A stretch of 64,000 bases of DNA from Rhodohalobacter mucosus (GCF_003150675.1 NZ_QGGB01000006.1:353941-417940), one strand, 5' to 3'; numbered from the stretch's first letter, positions 10,137 through 21,800 are shown. The notes: a model not told the origin generated them from the sequence alone. Numbers and translations are program-made.

Positions 10137-10471
10137 CTATTTTCCGCAAAAAAAAATCAGAGCCGGGTGACCAAATGCAGTATTAAGGCAACGAAAATTT
10201 AAAAAAAAGATAATGCCGGATGATTAAAAATCACCTTAGTAAGGGAAAATCCGGCAACCTGAGGTGAAATGATCACATAACTGTCAAGAGTGGCTTTTTT
10301 TGCACTGCCAGAAGTTCATAACATACTGCAAAACAATAGATTATAATTATCGATCAAGGCTTCTGAATTTATCCGGGCAGAATATCCGGAATTTGAAAAA
10401 AGCGCTTCCAAAAAAACCCATCTTACCCATTCGGTCCCGGTATGCTTCAGCTTTAGGTTTTTTTTGTCTTT

Positions 10472-10483
10472 AATTGCGCAATT
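10472..10483. promoter_or_regulatory. Perfect 12-bp palindrome upstream of susC
   Basis: AATTGCGCAATT is self-complementary and sits about 130 bp before the susC start, next to the best promoter-like sequence. It could be a dimeric regulator site. This rests on symmetry and position only. Confidence 0.2.
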
Positions 10484-10611
10484 TACCTATGCAAAACTTT
10501 GTATTATGGAAGGGCTTTTTTTATAATAATGCTTGTTCCTGCGGACGTGTACGTGTGAAGACTACTCTCTCTGACTGGAACGTTCATAACCATTAACACA
10601 AAACAACAGAT

Positions 10612-13600
10612 ATGAATGGTATAAAGCTACGGAAAAGATCCTTTTCCAAATCAGACTTGCTGAGTTCATTTCCTGCCAATGTTCTTTCAGCGTCTACTCT
10701 GAAAGCGTTTACATGCTTTCTGGTATGTGCTGTGATGGCGTTTGGTATTGGTTTAAATGAGGCACAGGCCCAGAACCGGGTTGAAGTCACGGGTACCGTG
10801 ATTGATGCTACAGACGGAGAGCCACTTCCCGGTGCAACAATCATCGTGCAGGGCTCATCAGAAGCTACCGGAAGCACTATTGGTACCACATCCCTTATGG
10901 ATGGAACCTACTCAATAAATGTGCCGGAGAATCTCAACGTTCTGGTCGTATCCTTTATCGGATACATCACTCAGGAGGTTGAAATTAATGGCCGCACAAC
11001 AGTTGACATTGAGCTCGAACCCGATATCCGACAGCTCGCCGACGTGGTTGTAGTTGGTTACGGAACACAGGAAGAGCGTGAAATTACTTCTGCTGTTGCA
11101 AGTGTTGATGAAGAGCGTTTTAATCAGGGTAACGTGAACGATTCCGCACAGCTTCTTCAGGGTAAAGTTGCGGGACTGAACGTTACAAACAGAGGCGGTA
11201 ACCCGAATGCGGGTTCTACCATTCGCCTTCGCGGGCTTTCAACCGTAGGTGCGAACACGGAGCCGCTGATTGTGATTGACGGCGTGATTGGTGCCGACCT
11301 GGCCAACGTTGATCCAAGCGACATTCAGTCTGTTGACGTATTGAAAGACGGTTCTGCTGCCGCTATTTACGGTACACGCGGTTCTTCAGGCGTTATTCTT
11401 GTAACGACCAAAAAAGGAAATTATGACACGGGCGATCCGGAAGGAAATATCCGTCTGGATTACAACGGCTATGTATCTGCTGCGATGGTTGAGAATCAGC
11501 AACCGGTTATGAGCGCAACGGAATACATCGAAGCGGGCGGTAACGACCTCGGGTCTGTAACCGACTGGCAGGATCTGGTAACGCGAACCGGTGTCTCCAA
11601 CGTACACAACATTGCCGTTTCAGGCGGAACCGGAAACACGATCTACAGGGTGTCCACAAACTTCCGTGATGTGAACGGTGTTCTCGAACAATCAGGATTT
11701 CGACAAATCAATGCACGTGCCAACATTACACACAACGCACTTGATGACAGGCTTACACTGACCCTGAATGCGTCTACCACACGACGTGATATTGACAATT
11801 CATTCGAAGAAGCTCTTCGATATGCCGTACTTTATAATCCGACCGCACCGGTTCGATTTGACAACGGTGAATTCTTTCAGGCTATTCTGTTCGATAACTT
11901 TAACCCTGTTGCCATTTACGAACAGAACGTAAACGAAGGTCAGCGCAAAGCGATCAACTACAATGTGCAGGCACAGTTTGACCCAATCGAAAACCTTTCG
12001 ATCAATGCAAACATTGCCCGTCAGTTTAACTCACAGTCATTTGGTGAGTTCTATCCGAGCACATCTTTCTTCCGCGGCCTCAACCGAAACGGTCTGGCCC
12101 GAAGATATTTTGAAGACAGGGATTTCACGCTTTTCGAAACCTATGCTTCTTATAATGACACGTTTATTGACAGGCTGGATGCGACCATAACCGGTGGTTA
12201 TTCTTTCCAGGAAACATTCCAGGAAGGTCTGACGATCGAAATGGGTAACCTGCCTACCAACGTTCAGAGTTACTACGGTATCGATCTGTCGGGCGACAGG
12301 GTACTGGGTAATCCGGCAAATGTATTCCTGGACTCCTATGCCACTCCCGACGAAAGAATCATCGCATTCTTCGGTCGATTGAACGTTACATATGACAACG
12401 GCATCTTCTTTAATGCCTCGTTCAGAAGAGAAGGATCCACGAAGCTTGGACCTGAAAATCAGTGGGGTAGTTTCCCGGCCTTCAGTATCGGTACCGACAT
12501 CAGCCGGTTCTTTGATATTGATGCCATCACTCAGATGAAGATTCGTCTCGGTTATGGTGTAACCGGTGCGCTTCCCGGACCTAACGGCCTGGCACAGGAT
12601 CTTTACACATACTCTTTTGCCGGCGGTGGTACAGTGAGCAAGGCTCGTGATGCCAATCCGGATCTGAAGTGGGAAGAGAAAACCGAAATCAACCTTGGAG
12701 TTGACTTTGGTCTGTTTGAAGACAGGCTGACCGGTGCTCTCGACGTGTACACAAGGGATATCGATGACTTTATTCTAGAAATTGCGGTACCTACGGATCA
12801 GTTTCCTTCAGGAACCCAGTTCCAGAATGCAGGCCGACTCAGAACCTACGGTCTTGAGTTCCAGGTTAACTATGACGCGTATCAGTCCCAGAATGTATTC
12901 TGGAATACAGGAATTGTATTTGATACCTACTCTACTGAGCTGGAAGAGTTTATTATAGATGAGCAGATGCGAGCCAACCTCGGTTCACCCGGACAGAACG
13001 CTACGAACATGATTCGTGTTGCGGTCGGTGAGCAGATTGGACAGATCTGGGGCCCTGTGTTCTCCGGAGAAGTAAACCCGGACGGAACACCTGTTTTTGT
13101 TGACCTGAATGGTGACGGACAGCTGATTACGGATCAGGGTAACGCACTTTCCGAGAATGGTGACTTCAAGCAGCTTGGAAAAGGCTTTCCCGATTTCACA
13201 CTTGGCTGGACCAACCAGGTGAACTACAAAAACTGGGAGCTGAATGCCTTCTTCAGAGGTGCGTTCGGACACAGCCTGGTGAATACCTATCGCGCTTTCT
13301 ATGAGCCGATTGACCCGGGAGCCATTAACTCCTACAACAGGGTGATTACTGACAAAGCTGTGGAAGGCCTGACCGTTTCGCAGTTCAGTTCACTTTATGT
13401 TGAGAAGGCAGACTTTGTGAAGCTTGACAACGTAACCCTGGCTTACAACTTCGACGTTTCCAGCATTGAAGCATTCCGTCGTATAAGAGCCTACGTAACG
13501 CTTGAAAATGCTTTTACGATCACCAACTACACAGGAATCGATCCGGAACCTGTTCTCCAGGATCGTGGTTCCACAGATAATGGTGGCCGAATAAGTCCAT

Positions 13601-13689
13601 TCGCTGATGTACTATCAGCCGGTATAGATCGCCGTAATAACTACTTCACGGCGAGAACCCTGACATTCGGGCTTAACATAGGATTTTAA
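10612..13689 (+). CDS. susC: SusC/RagA family TonB-dependent outer-membrane transporter
   Basis: The 1025-aa protein has a long basic N-region and a signal peptide ending near AQAQN (about residue 53). A carboxypeptidase-regulatory-like domain follows (TGTVIDATDGEPLPGATI, about 60-140), then the plug domain introduced by DVVVVGYGTQEEREI, with GLSTVGANTEPLIVIDG and DVLKDGSAAAIYGTRG, then a TonB-dependent beta-barrel to the C-terminal GLNIGF. The length is normal for SusC. It imports oligosaccharides, peptides or similar nutrients through the outer membrane together with its SusD partner, which starts 18 bp downstream. The substrate is not clear from sequence; the nearby GH65-like enzyme, FG-GAP lipoproteins and MFS transporter suggest a glycan or glycoconjugate. 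Confidence 0.96.
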   Translation: MNGIKLRKRSFSKSDLLSSFPANVLSASTLKAFTCFLVCAVMAFGIGLNEAQAQNRVEVTGTVIDATDGEPLPGATIIVQGSSEATGSTIGTTSLMDGTYSINVPENLNVLVVSFIGYITQEVEINGRTTVDIELEPDIRQLADVVVVGYGTQEEREITSAVASVDEERFNQGNVNDSAQLLQGKVAGLNVTNRGGNPNAGSTIRLRGLSTVGANTEPLIVIDGVIGADLANVDPSDIQSVDVLKDGSAAAIYGTRGSSGVILVTTKKGNYDTGDPEGNIRLDYNGYVSAAMVENQQPVMSATEYIEAGGNDLGSVTDWQDLVTRTGVSNVHNIAVSGGTGNTIYRVSTNFRDVNGVLEQSGFRQINARANITHNALDDRLTLTLNASTTRRDIDNSFEEALRYAVLYNPTAPVRFDNGEFFQAILFDNFNPVAIYEQNVNEGQRKAINYNVQAQFDPIENLSINANIARQFNSQSFGEFYPSTSFFRGLNRNGLARRYFEDRDFTLFETYASYNDTFIDRLDATITGGYSFQETFQEGLTIEMGNLPTNVQSYYGIDLSGDRVLGNPANVFLDSYATPDERIIAFFGRLNVTYDNGIFFNASFRREGSTKLGPENQWGSFPAFSIGTDISRFFDIDAITQMKIRLGYGVTGALPGPNGLAQDLYTYSFAGGGTVSKARDANPDLKWEEKTEINLGVDFGLFEDRLTGALDVYTRDIDDFILEIAVPTDQFPSGTQFQNAGRLRTYGLEFQVNYDAYQSQNVFWNTGIVFDTYSTELEEFIIDEQMRANLGSPGQNATNMIRVAVGEQIGQIWGPVFSGEVNPDGTPVFVDLNGDGQLITDQGNALSENGDFKQLGKGFPDFTLGWTNQVNYKNWELNAFFRGAFGHSLVNTYRAFYEPIDPGAINSYNRVITDKAVEGLTVSQFSSLYVEKADFVKLDNVTLAYNFDVSSIEAFRRIRAYVTLENAFTITNYTGIDPEPVLQDRGSTDNGGRISPFADVLSAGIDRRNNYFTARTLTFGLNIGF

Positions 13690-13707
13690 ACCAAAAAGCT
13701 GAATACA

Positions 13708-15303
13708 ATGAAACACTTAACTAAATTATTATCTGTATTGCTGCTCGTCTTCGCAGGGGTTGCCTGTACGGATCTGGATGAAAATCTGCAGTCAGATTTT
13801 ACAGACACATTCGATCCGAATAATCCCGGCTTTGGCGCCAGTGAGAACGTAAACCGACCCGTCCCTAACGACGGTCTGAACGCTGCATTCAGTACACTTC
13901 TGAATGGTACTGCGAATCACTTTACAGTATTCTCGGTATCAGAGATTCCCACTGACGAAATGGTTATCACCCAGAAAGGTGGTGACTGGTTTGACGGCGG
14001 TATCTGGCTGAATATGCATCGGCACGACTTCAGAGCAACTCACCCGGGCCTTAACGGTGCATGGGGAGTTAACTATGGCGGTGTAACGCAGACGAACGAG
14101 CTGCTTGCAAATGCCACTCTTGATGCCAATCAAACAGCCCAGCTTCGTGTGCTCCGCGCATACTACTACTGGAGACTGATGGACATGTTTGGCCGCATCA
14201 AAATTGTTACCGAGCCAGGTGTGGATTCACCCCAGGTTGACAGACCGGAAGTGTATGACTTTGTCGTATCGGAAATCAATGATGCGCTGCCCGATCTTAA
14301 TGAAACGGCAGGATATGCAAGAATCAGCTCCGGTGCTGCATATGCACTCCTTTCAAGGCTCTATCTGAATGCTGACGTGTACAACCGTCCGTATCCTTAT
14401 CTGCCGGGCACAGGTTCTCATGCACCGGGAACCCAGAACTTCGATGATGCCATGCAGGCTGCCATCGATGCGGCTGACGAAGTGATTGACTCAGGTATCT
14501 ACGATCTGGGCCCGCAGGGTGACTTTGACTCTGTTTTCGGTCCCGCCAACGTGGAGAGCCCGGAACATATCTTCATCGTTCCTTTCGACGAAGCAACGGG
14601 TGCCGGTATGAACTTCGGTCAGATGACGTTCCACTATCCAAGCCAGCTGACATACGATTTTCAGCAGCAGCCATGGAACGGTTACTCATCACTTGAAGCG
14701 TTTTACGATTCGTATGATGACAATGACGGCCGTAAAGATGCTTTCTTTGTAGAAGGGCCGCAGTTCGACCTGAACGGAAACCCGATTCTGGACGTAGCTT
14801 TTGACGCAGCTGATCCCGACGGAGCACCCGTAAACTATACACCGGAAATCAATGAGCTTGCTCCAAACGGTTCACGACAGGCCGGTGTACGTCTCGGTAA
14901 ATTCTCCCATAAGATTGGTCAGCTGCCTGAAATGGACAATGACTACACGCTTCTCCGATATGCTGAAGTTCTGATGAACAAAGCAGAAGCGATTGCACGT
15001 CTGAACAACAACTGGAATGATCCTGAGACGATCTCACTGGTAAACCTCATTCGTGAGCGAGCCGGTGCCGATCTCTATAACTCAGGTGACCTCAGTGCAG
15101 AGGAGTTTCTCGCAGAGCGAGGCCGTGAATTCTTTCAGGAAGCCCTCCGACGAACGGATCAGATCCGTTTCGACACTTGGGGAGACGCATGGTGGGAAAA
15201 ACCAGCACATGCTGACGGCTTCAGAAATATCATGCCGATACCGCTCGATCAGATCAATGCTACAACGGGCGGATTCCCGCTTACGCAGCATGACGACTAC
15301 TAA
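13708..15303 (+). CDS. susD: SusD/RagB family nutrient-binding outer-membrane lipoprotein
   Basis: The 531-aa protein has a lipobox (AGVAC, Cys20) and the SusD layout: TPR-like helices with the phrase LRVLRAYYYWRLMDMFG, then FDDAMQAAIDAADEVIDSG, and the C-terminal RagB part (LRYAEVLMNKAEAIARLNN, ERGREFFQEALRRTDQIRF). SusD acts as the lid of the SusC barrel and captures substrate. It is 18 bp behind susC and followed at once by a strong terminator, so susCD is a two-gene unit and the next FG-GAP gene needs its own promoter. Confidence 0.95.
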   Translation: MKHLTKLLSVLLLVFAGVACTDLDENLQSDFTDTFDPNNPGFGASENVNRPVPNDGLNAAFSTLLNGTANHFTVFSVSEIPTDEMVITQKGGDWFDGGIWLNMHRHDFRATHPGLNGAWGVNYGGVTQTNELLANATLDANQTAQLRVLRAYYYWRLMDMFGRIKIVTEPGVDSPQVDRPEVYDFVVSEINDALPDLNETAGYARISSGAAYALLSRLYLNADVYNRPYPYLPGTGSHAPGTQNFDDAMQAAIDAADEVIDSGIYDLGPQGDFDSVFGPANVESPEHIFIVPFDEATGAGMNFGQMTFHYPSQLTYDFQQQPWNGYSSLEAFYDSYDDNDGRKDAFFVEGPQFDLNGNPILDVAFDAADPDGAPVNYTPEINELAPNGSRQAGVRLGKFSHKIGQLPEMDNDYTLLRYAEVLMNKAEAIARLNNNWNDPETISLVNLIRERAGADLYNSGDLSAEEFLAERGREFFQEALRRTDQIRFDTWGDAWWEKPAHADGFRNIMPIPLDQINATTGGFPLTQHDDY

Positions 15304-15329
15304 GTAAGATTAGTACCATTTATATCAGA

Positions 15330-15360
15330 GGGTTGCCATGATTCATGGCAACCCTTTTTT
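15330..15360 (+). terminator. Strong intrinsic terminator after susCD
   Basis: GGGTTGCCATG and CATGGCAACCC form an 11-bp perfect stem with a 3-nt loop, directly followed by six T residues. It lies 27 bp after the susD stop codon. Confidence 0.93.
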
Positions 15361-15416
15361 ATTGGTAGTATATTTATGTTCAATTCCTTTAGAATCGACT
15401 GACGGTTCCGACACCC

Positions 15417-18400
15417 ATGAAATTGTATCTGCCGCTGTTACTTTTGTTGCTGTTTTCTCTTTTTACCGGTTCATGCAGCTCTGATGAGCAAGATACCGTG
15501 ACGAATTCTCTTTTTACGGAATTGAACCCTGACCGAACCGGTGTCGATTTTGAAAATCTTCTGTTCCCAACAGAAGAATTCAACATGTACATTTTCAGAA
15601 ATTTTTATAACGGAGGCGGTGTGGCCGTTGGGGATGTTACCGGTAACGGGCTGCCTGACATATTTCTGACCGGAAATATGGTATCCAATCGGCTCTATGT
15701 TAACCGGGGTGATCTCAGCTTTACCGATGTTACAGATATCGCGGGCCTCAATAGTGAAGGGAGCTGGTCGACCGGTGCAAGCATGGCTGACGTTAATGGT
15801 GACGGTTTGCTCGACATTTATGTAACCCTGTCGGGTGAACCCGGGGGGGATAACCGTCATAATCGCCTATATATCAATAACGGAGACACGAGCACAGTAA
15901 AGGATGGCTCCGGCTTGTCGTTTACGGAACTATCCTCAGAATATGGCCTGACGGATGAAAATTTATCAACGCATGGTTTGTTTTTTGACTACGATCTGGA
16001 CGGTGACCTGGATCTGTACCTGGTGGCGAACTCGTTTCATAATTTGGGAAGCTTTCAGGGAGTTCGCGGTGATCAGCGGCGTGTACCCGATCCGCAGGGA
16101 GCAAGTAAACTCTACAGAAACGATGGAGAGAGTTTTACGGATGTTACAGACGAGGCGGGAATATACAGCAGTATTATCGGTTTCGGGCTGAGCGCCTCTG
16201 CAGGTGACCTGAACCGGGATGGGTTCCCCGATCTGTATGTGGCCAATGATTTTTTTGAAAGGGACTATCTTTATATCAACAACGGCGACGGTACGTTTAC
16301 GGAGTCGCTTCCTGACTACATCCGAAGCCTTAGTTTCAGCTCAATGGGTTCGGATATTGCAGACGTTAACAATGACGGCTGGCCGGATATTTACGTAACG
16401 GATATGCTTCCGGAGGATGAAGCCAGACTGAAATCCAAAATGACGCTTGAAGCGTGGGATGAGTACCAGAGCAATGTGGAGCGCGGATTTCACCACAAGT
16501 TTACCAGAAACACCCTTCAGATCAATAATGGTAAAGGCCGCGGCTTTTCCGAAACGGGAAGGCTGTCCGGGGTGCACGCCACCGACTGGAGCTGGGCAAC
16601 TCTGATCGCAGATTTTGACAACAGCGGTTATAGCGACATTTTTGTTGCAAATGGGATCTACAAGGATCTTTTGGACCAGGATTATATAGAGCAGGTAGCC
16701 AATCCGCGGGTAATTGGTGAGATGATCCGGTCGGGAGAGGAGAATGTGATAATGAACCTGATGGATGCCATGAGCAGCACACCCGTTCCAAATAAAGTGT
16801 TCAGAAACAAAAATGGAATTGAATTCGAGGATCAGACAAGAGAGTGGGGACTGGATACTCCCGGTTTTTCAACGGGGGCTGCGTGGGCCGATCTGGACGA
16901 TGACGGTGCGCTTGACCTTATCGTTAATAATGTAAACGGGGCTGCACAGATTTATCGCAACAGGGGTTCTGAACTGAAACCGAACAACGGCTGGCTGAGT
17001 ATTACACTTCGTGGAGACAGCGGAAATACCCACGGAATCGGGGCGCAGGTTCAGGTATGGGCCGGTGAACGGTACTGGTTCAGAGAGCACTTCCTTCAGA
17101 GAGGATTTCAGTCGAGCGTAGAACCGGGCATATATGTAGGTTTGGGCGAATCAGAGATGATTGACTCCCTGATGGTGACATGGCCGGATGGCCGGGTGCA
17201 TGCGCTGTATGACGTGCCCGTACCGGCTGCTCTAACGCTTCATCAGGACGAATCGGAACGTAGATGGGTTCCGCCGCCGCCATTCGCATCCATGACGGGT
17301 GATATCCCCCTAAACGCCCTTGAGCAGGATAGTCCGCAAAGCACTGCCCCTTTGCTGTCCGAGGTCCGTCTGGACGGTATTTCAGGGGTTGAGCATGAAG
17401 CCTTTCCATTTAATGAATTTAACCGTGAGCCACTGCTGAATGTAATGAGGTCGCAAGAAGGGCCTGCACAATGCACGGGCGACGTAAACGGGGACGGACT
17501 GGATGACCTCTACATCGGGGGCGGCAGGGATCAGGCCGGCCGGCTGATGATACAGCAGCTGTCCGGTGAATTCCTCCCACAGCAATCCGAACTCTTTGAA
17601 ACGGACAGGGAAAGCCAGGACACAGACTGTGCCCTTTTTGATGCCACCGGGAATGGGGTTGCCGACCTGTATGTAGCCTCCGGGGGAAGCTCCTTTTCAA
17701 CGGGGTCATCGGCTCTTCTTGACAGGCTCTACATCAACGATGGTTCCGGCAGATTTCAAAAATCACCGGATTATCTCCCGGCGGGCGGATACGCAAGCAA
17801 TTCAACGGTAGCGCCATTCGATTTTAATGGGGATGGTTCGCTTGATCTTTTTGTGGGTGAGCGGCTCAGGCTGTTTAATACCGGCGTTCCTGCCAGAGGG
17901 TTTCTTCTCAAGAACGATGGAAGAGGCAGTTTCAGGGACGTTACCAGCGAGTACAATGACGAATTTGAGTCACTGGGTATGGTAACAGATGCTCTTTGGG
18001 CTGACCTGACGGGTGACGGAGAGAGTGAACTGGTAATCGCCGGTGAGTGGATGCCTGTTCGTGTTTTTCGTCACTCAGGAGGCCGTTTCGAGGAAATTAC
18101 AGCTGAACTGGGAATGGAACAGTCCAGCGGATGGTGGAATGCAATAGCCGCAGAGGATGTGGACGGAGACGGCCATACAGATTTGATTGCCGCAAATCAC
18201 GGACGAAATTCCGTATTCAGTGCAGAAGTGGATCGGCCTGTAAAAATGTGGGTGGGAGACATCTCAGGAAATGGCATCAATGAACAGATAATCGCTTATT
18301 ATGATGACGGAGACTACTACCCAACCGCCCTTCGACCGGAGATGGTCCGTGCAGTACCTCAGCTCGCTTCCCGATTCCCTGACTATGAGCAGTATGCCGG

Positions 18401-18833
18401 AACGCCTGTCCGGAATCTACTTACGGACGAAGAGCTTGCGAGAGCGCAGGTACTTGAGGCCAGGGTTCTGGAGAGCGTGGTTTTCCGAAACAGGGGAGGT
18501 GACAGAATGGAAATGGAGCCACTGCCAATTCGTGCCCAGCTGTCGCCAATGTTTGCCATTGAGCTGGCGGATGTGAATGAGGACGGCATTTCCGAGATTT
18601 TTATGGGCGGGAACCTGTTCAATGTTAAGCCGCACATCGGCCCTTATGATGCATCAAGAGGGGTGGTGCTGGCCTACAGAGACGGCCGGTTGATAACCCT
18701 GAACCATGAATCAACGGGCGTGTATGTGCCGGGTGAAACACGGAACATTACTGCGGTGAATATAGGAGGGGTTCCGCATCTGATCTGGGCAAGACAGGGT
18801 GAATCCTCCGTGGTATACAGGTTTCAGGAATGA
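15417..18833 (+). CDS. FG-GAP/VCBS plus ASPIC/UnbV lipoprotein, 1138 aa
   Basis: The signal peptide ends in a lipobox (TGSC, Cys20). Domain order matches the 462-3830 protein: N-terminal FG-GAP blades (DVTGNGLPDIFL, DVNGDGLLDIYV, DYDLDGDLDLYL), a central ASPIC/UnbV domain (IGAQVQVWAG, YVGLG, TWPDGRV) and a second propeller (DVNGDGLDDLYIGGG). The C-terminus contains the shared phrase GGNLFNVKPHIGPYDASRG. It starts 57 bp after the susCD terminator and converges with the paralogue on the minus strand, with only 16 bp between the two stops. By context it may be an accessory surface glycan-binding component of the SusCD system; this is inferred. Confidence 0.9.
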   Translation: MKLYLPLLLLLLFSLFTGSCSSDEQDTVTNSLFTELNPDRTGVDFENLLFPTEEFNMYIFRNFYNGGGVAVGDVTGNGLPDIFLTGNMVSNRLYVNRGDLSFTDVTDIAGLNSEGSWSTGASMADVNGDGLLDIYVTLSGEPGGDNRHNRLYINNGDTSTVKDGSGLSFTELSSEYGLTDENLSTHGLFFDYDLDGDLDLYLVANSFHNLGSFQGVRGDQRRVPDPQGASKLYRNDGESFTDVTDEAGIYSSIIGFGLSASAGDLNRDGFPDLYVANDFFERDYLYINNGDGTFTESLPDYIRSLSFSSMGSDIADVNNDGWPDIYVTDMLPEDEARLKSKMTLEAWDEYQSNVERGFHHKFTRNTLQINNGKGRGFSETGRLSGVHATDWSWATLIADFDNSGYSDIFVANGIYKDLLDQDYIEQVANPRVIGEMIRSGEENVIMNLMDAMSSTPVPNKVFRNKNGIEFEDQTREWGLDTPGFSTGAAWADLDDDGALDLIVNNVNGAAQIYRNRGSELKPNNGWLSITLRGDSGNTHGIGAQVQVWAGERYWFREHFLQRGFQSSVEPGIYVGLGESEMIDSLMVTWPDGRVHALYDVPVPAALTLHQDESERRWVPPPPFASMTGDIPLNALEQDSPQSTAPLLSEVRLDGISGVEHEAFPFNEFNREPLLNVMRSQEGPAQCTGDVNGDGLDDLYIGGGRDQAGRLMIQQLSGEFLPQQSELFETDRESQDTDCALFDATGNGVADLYVASGGSSFSTGSSALLDRLYINDGSGRFQKSPDYLPAGGYASNSTVAPFDFNGDGSLDLFVGERLRLFNTGVPARGFLLKNDGRGSFRDVTSEYNDEFESLGMVTDALWADLTGDGESELVIAGEWMPVRVFRHSGGRFEEITAELGMEQSSGWWNAIAAEDVDGDGHTDLIAANHGRNSVFSAEVDRPVKMWVGDISGNGINEQIIAYYDDGDYYPTALRPEMVRAVPQLASRFPDYEQYAGTPVRNLLTDEELARAQVLEARVLESVVFRNRGGDRMEMEPLPIRAQLSPMFAIELADVNEDGISEIFMGGNLFNVKPHIGPYDASRGVVLAYRDGRLITLNHESTGVYVPGETRNITAVNIGGVPHLIWARQGESSVVYRFQE

Positions 18834-18849
18834 GCCATGATCAATGTCA

Positions 18850-21800
18850 TCAGCGGTTGATTCTGTAAAAAAGCGGAGTGCCGTTATTTCTGGCGATTAC
18901 CAATAGGCTATCACCGTTTGCGCGCTGCAAGGAGATGATATCGCGCCCTGATCCGGGAATACTGAGCCCCGAAATCTGAGGCGGTAAACTTTTAATTTCT
19001 CCGTTTTCCGTCATAACCAGTGCGGTTCCGTAACCTGCATCGTAGGGGCCCGCCATTGGTTTGGCCTCGATCAGATTTCCTGAAAGCACAATCTCAGGTA
19101 TCTGATCTCCATCCAGATCCTTGCTTAGAATACCGTGAACTGGCGTAAATTGTGCCCGCGGCGGCAGGGAAGCCCATTCAGGACCGGACTCTCTGTTGTA
19201 GATGACAATGTTTTCCAGAATGTCGGCCTGCAGAACCCGTGCCGTTTCAAGCTGTTCTGCGTCGAAGAGGTCGGACATCGATTGCGATGCGTAACTTTCA
19301 TATGTCGGATAACTGGACTGAAGAGACGGAATCTGACTGAAAAGATCGTGCTTCAGTACAAAAGGCAGATCCCTTCCCTCAACAGATCGTGAAAGGATCT
19401 GATCCGTAACGCCGTTATTCTGAAAATCTCCGACCCACATTCTGAGGGGATTTTCAGTACTTGTGCGGAAGTGGGTATTCAACCCAAGATTTCCCAGGAT
19501 CAGGTCGTCGCGTCCGTCCCCGTCCAGATCATCAACGGTCAGTGACATCCAGAGTCCGCGGAGCCGGCTCAGTTCCGGATTGGAGGGGATGAGCTCAAAA
19601 CCGTTTCCTGTATTTCGGAAAATCATCGGGTGCATCCATTCACCCGTTATGGCCAGGTCATCCATGCCGTCCATGTCCCAGTCGATAGCGGCCGAAGAGG
19701 TGATCATGCCAAGGGAATCGAACCCATTTCCGTATTCAGCAGTTACATCCGTAAACTGACCGTTGCCATCATTCAGCATGAGAAATCCTCTTGCCGGCTG
19801 GCCAACATTGAACAGCTTGAGGCGTTCACCCACGAAGAGGTCCATGGATTCGTCACCGTTTATGTCGATAGGGGTTACCGTTGAGTTACTGGAATAGCTG
19901 CCCGTCGGCAGAAAATTTGCGGATTTGCGGAACATGCCGTTACCGTCATTCAGATAAAGGCGATCGAGGAGGCCCGAAGAACCGGTGGAATAGGAGTTGC
20001 CGCCGGACGTAACGTAAAGGTCAGGATAGCCGTTGCCTGTTGCATCAAAAAAGGCACAGTCCGTATCCTCAGCAGATTCGTCATCCATAAAATCTGGAAC
20101 AGAAACAGAGCTGAAATTACCGGTTTCATCCTGCCGGACAAGTACTCCGGGTTGATTTCGTCCACCGCCGATATAGAGGTCATCCAGGCCGTCACGGTTT
20201 ACATCCGCCTTACAAAGGGCAGGTCCTTCGGATGATCGCATATGAACAAGCAGCAGCTCGCGGTTAAAATCATTGTAATCGAATCGCTGGTGCTCCCAGC
20301 CGAGTCCGATACTTCCCGAAATATCAGTGAGCAGCGGAGCTGATGCGAGCCCATTCTGTGCGGGTTTCATATCGCCCGGCAGATATGAAGGGTTACTGAA
20401 ACGGTGAGGGTCTTCGGGAGCTTCAGTATCGGGTTGAACAAGGCTCAGTTCTGACGGCAGTGAGATGTCGGTTAATGTTGTAACCGTGCCATTAGGCCAT
20501 GTGACCCGCAACGAGTCGATACTGTTTTGCAAGCCGGTGCCGATAAAAATGCCGGGCTCCACGCTCGACTGGTAGCCGCGCTGAAGGTAGTGCTCCCTGA
20601 ACCAGTACTGATCACCTGACCATGCCTCTGCCTGAGCGCCGATTGCCAGGGTATTGGGTGCTTTGCCCTGAAGCGTCAGTTTCAGGCTGCCCCGGTCCGG
20701 ATAGGTCTGCAGCGAATGGTTCTGGTACAGCTTCGCAGGGTTGTTCACGTCATTGATTACCAGGTCGAGGTCACCATCGGCGTCCAGGTCGGCCCAAACG
20801 GCTCCGCTTGAAAAACCGGGTTCACCGATGCCCCAGGCTTCTGCTTTCTCTTCAAATGTGAGGTCCCCGTTGTTGGCAAACAGCACGTTGGGAACCGGGT
20901 TGGAGGGGATCATTTCAATGAGTTCACTGAAATCGAGATCCTGGTCGGAGATAATTGAGCGGATCATATCCGGATTATTGATCTCCTGTATGTAGTCGAG
21001 GTTGGTTATATCCTGCAGCAGGCCGTTGGTTACCAGAATATCGTTAAATCCGTTCAGGTCGAAATCGGCCAGAAGAACCGCCCAGCTCCAGTCGCTTGCC
21101 TGAACATCCGAATAGCGTCCGATTTCCGAATAGGTGCCGTTTCCGTTGTTGAGCTGCAGAGTGTTGCGGGTAACCTGGTAGTGATACCCCCAGGACTCCT
21201 TGTCGGTAAAGAGCTCCCAGTTTTCGTAGGTGGTGATTTTCTTGGTGCGTTCATCCGTGAGGGGCAGCATGTCGGACACATAGATATCGGGCCAGCCGTT
21301 GTTTGTGAGATCCGCGATATCAGCTCCCATGGAGGCTGCACTGATGCTGTTCATCTGATCGGTGAGAACTTCGCGAAATGTGCCGTCTGTATTATTGAGG
21401 TAGAGGTAGTCCCGTTCAAAAAAGTCGTTGGCGATGTAGATATCGGGCCAGCCGTCCCGGTTTACATCCGAGACCGTAGCACTGAGTGAGAACCCGATTT
21501 CGCTACCGTAAATACCCGCTTCGGCCGAAACATCGGTAAATAGCCCGTCATCGTTGCGGAAAAGCTTATCACCTCCATATTCATCCCGTTCCATTCGCTG
21601 GTTATCACTCAGTTCAAAATCAGCGATCGCCGCATCGGAATTGTTAAGCAGATACATGTCAAGATCGCCGTCACCGTCATAGTCAAAAAATGATGCGTGA
21701 ATAGAGTAACCCGGATCATCAAGCCCGTATTCTGCTGCGGATTCAGTAAATGTGCCGTCACCGTTGTTGATGAAGAGTTCATTTCGGCGCCGTTCAGGTT

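Larger units (their letters stand above)
10059..10611. other. Intergenic region upstream of susC (553 bp)
   Basis: No convincing gene. It is AT-rich with several A and T runs. It holds a hairpin close to the end of the RnfD-like gene (10103-10136), a 12-bp perfect palindrome (10472-10483) and, just after that, AAACTTTG at 10494-10501, which loosely resembles the Bacteroidota -7 element (TAnnTTTG) with a TTG 17 bp upstream. The length suggests a regulated leader for susC, but I cannot identify a known riboswitch. Confidence 0.5.
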
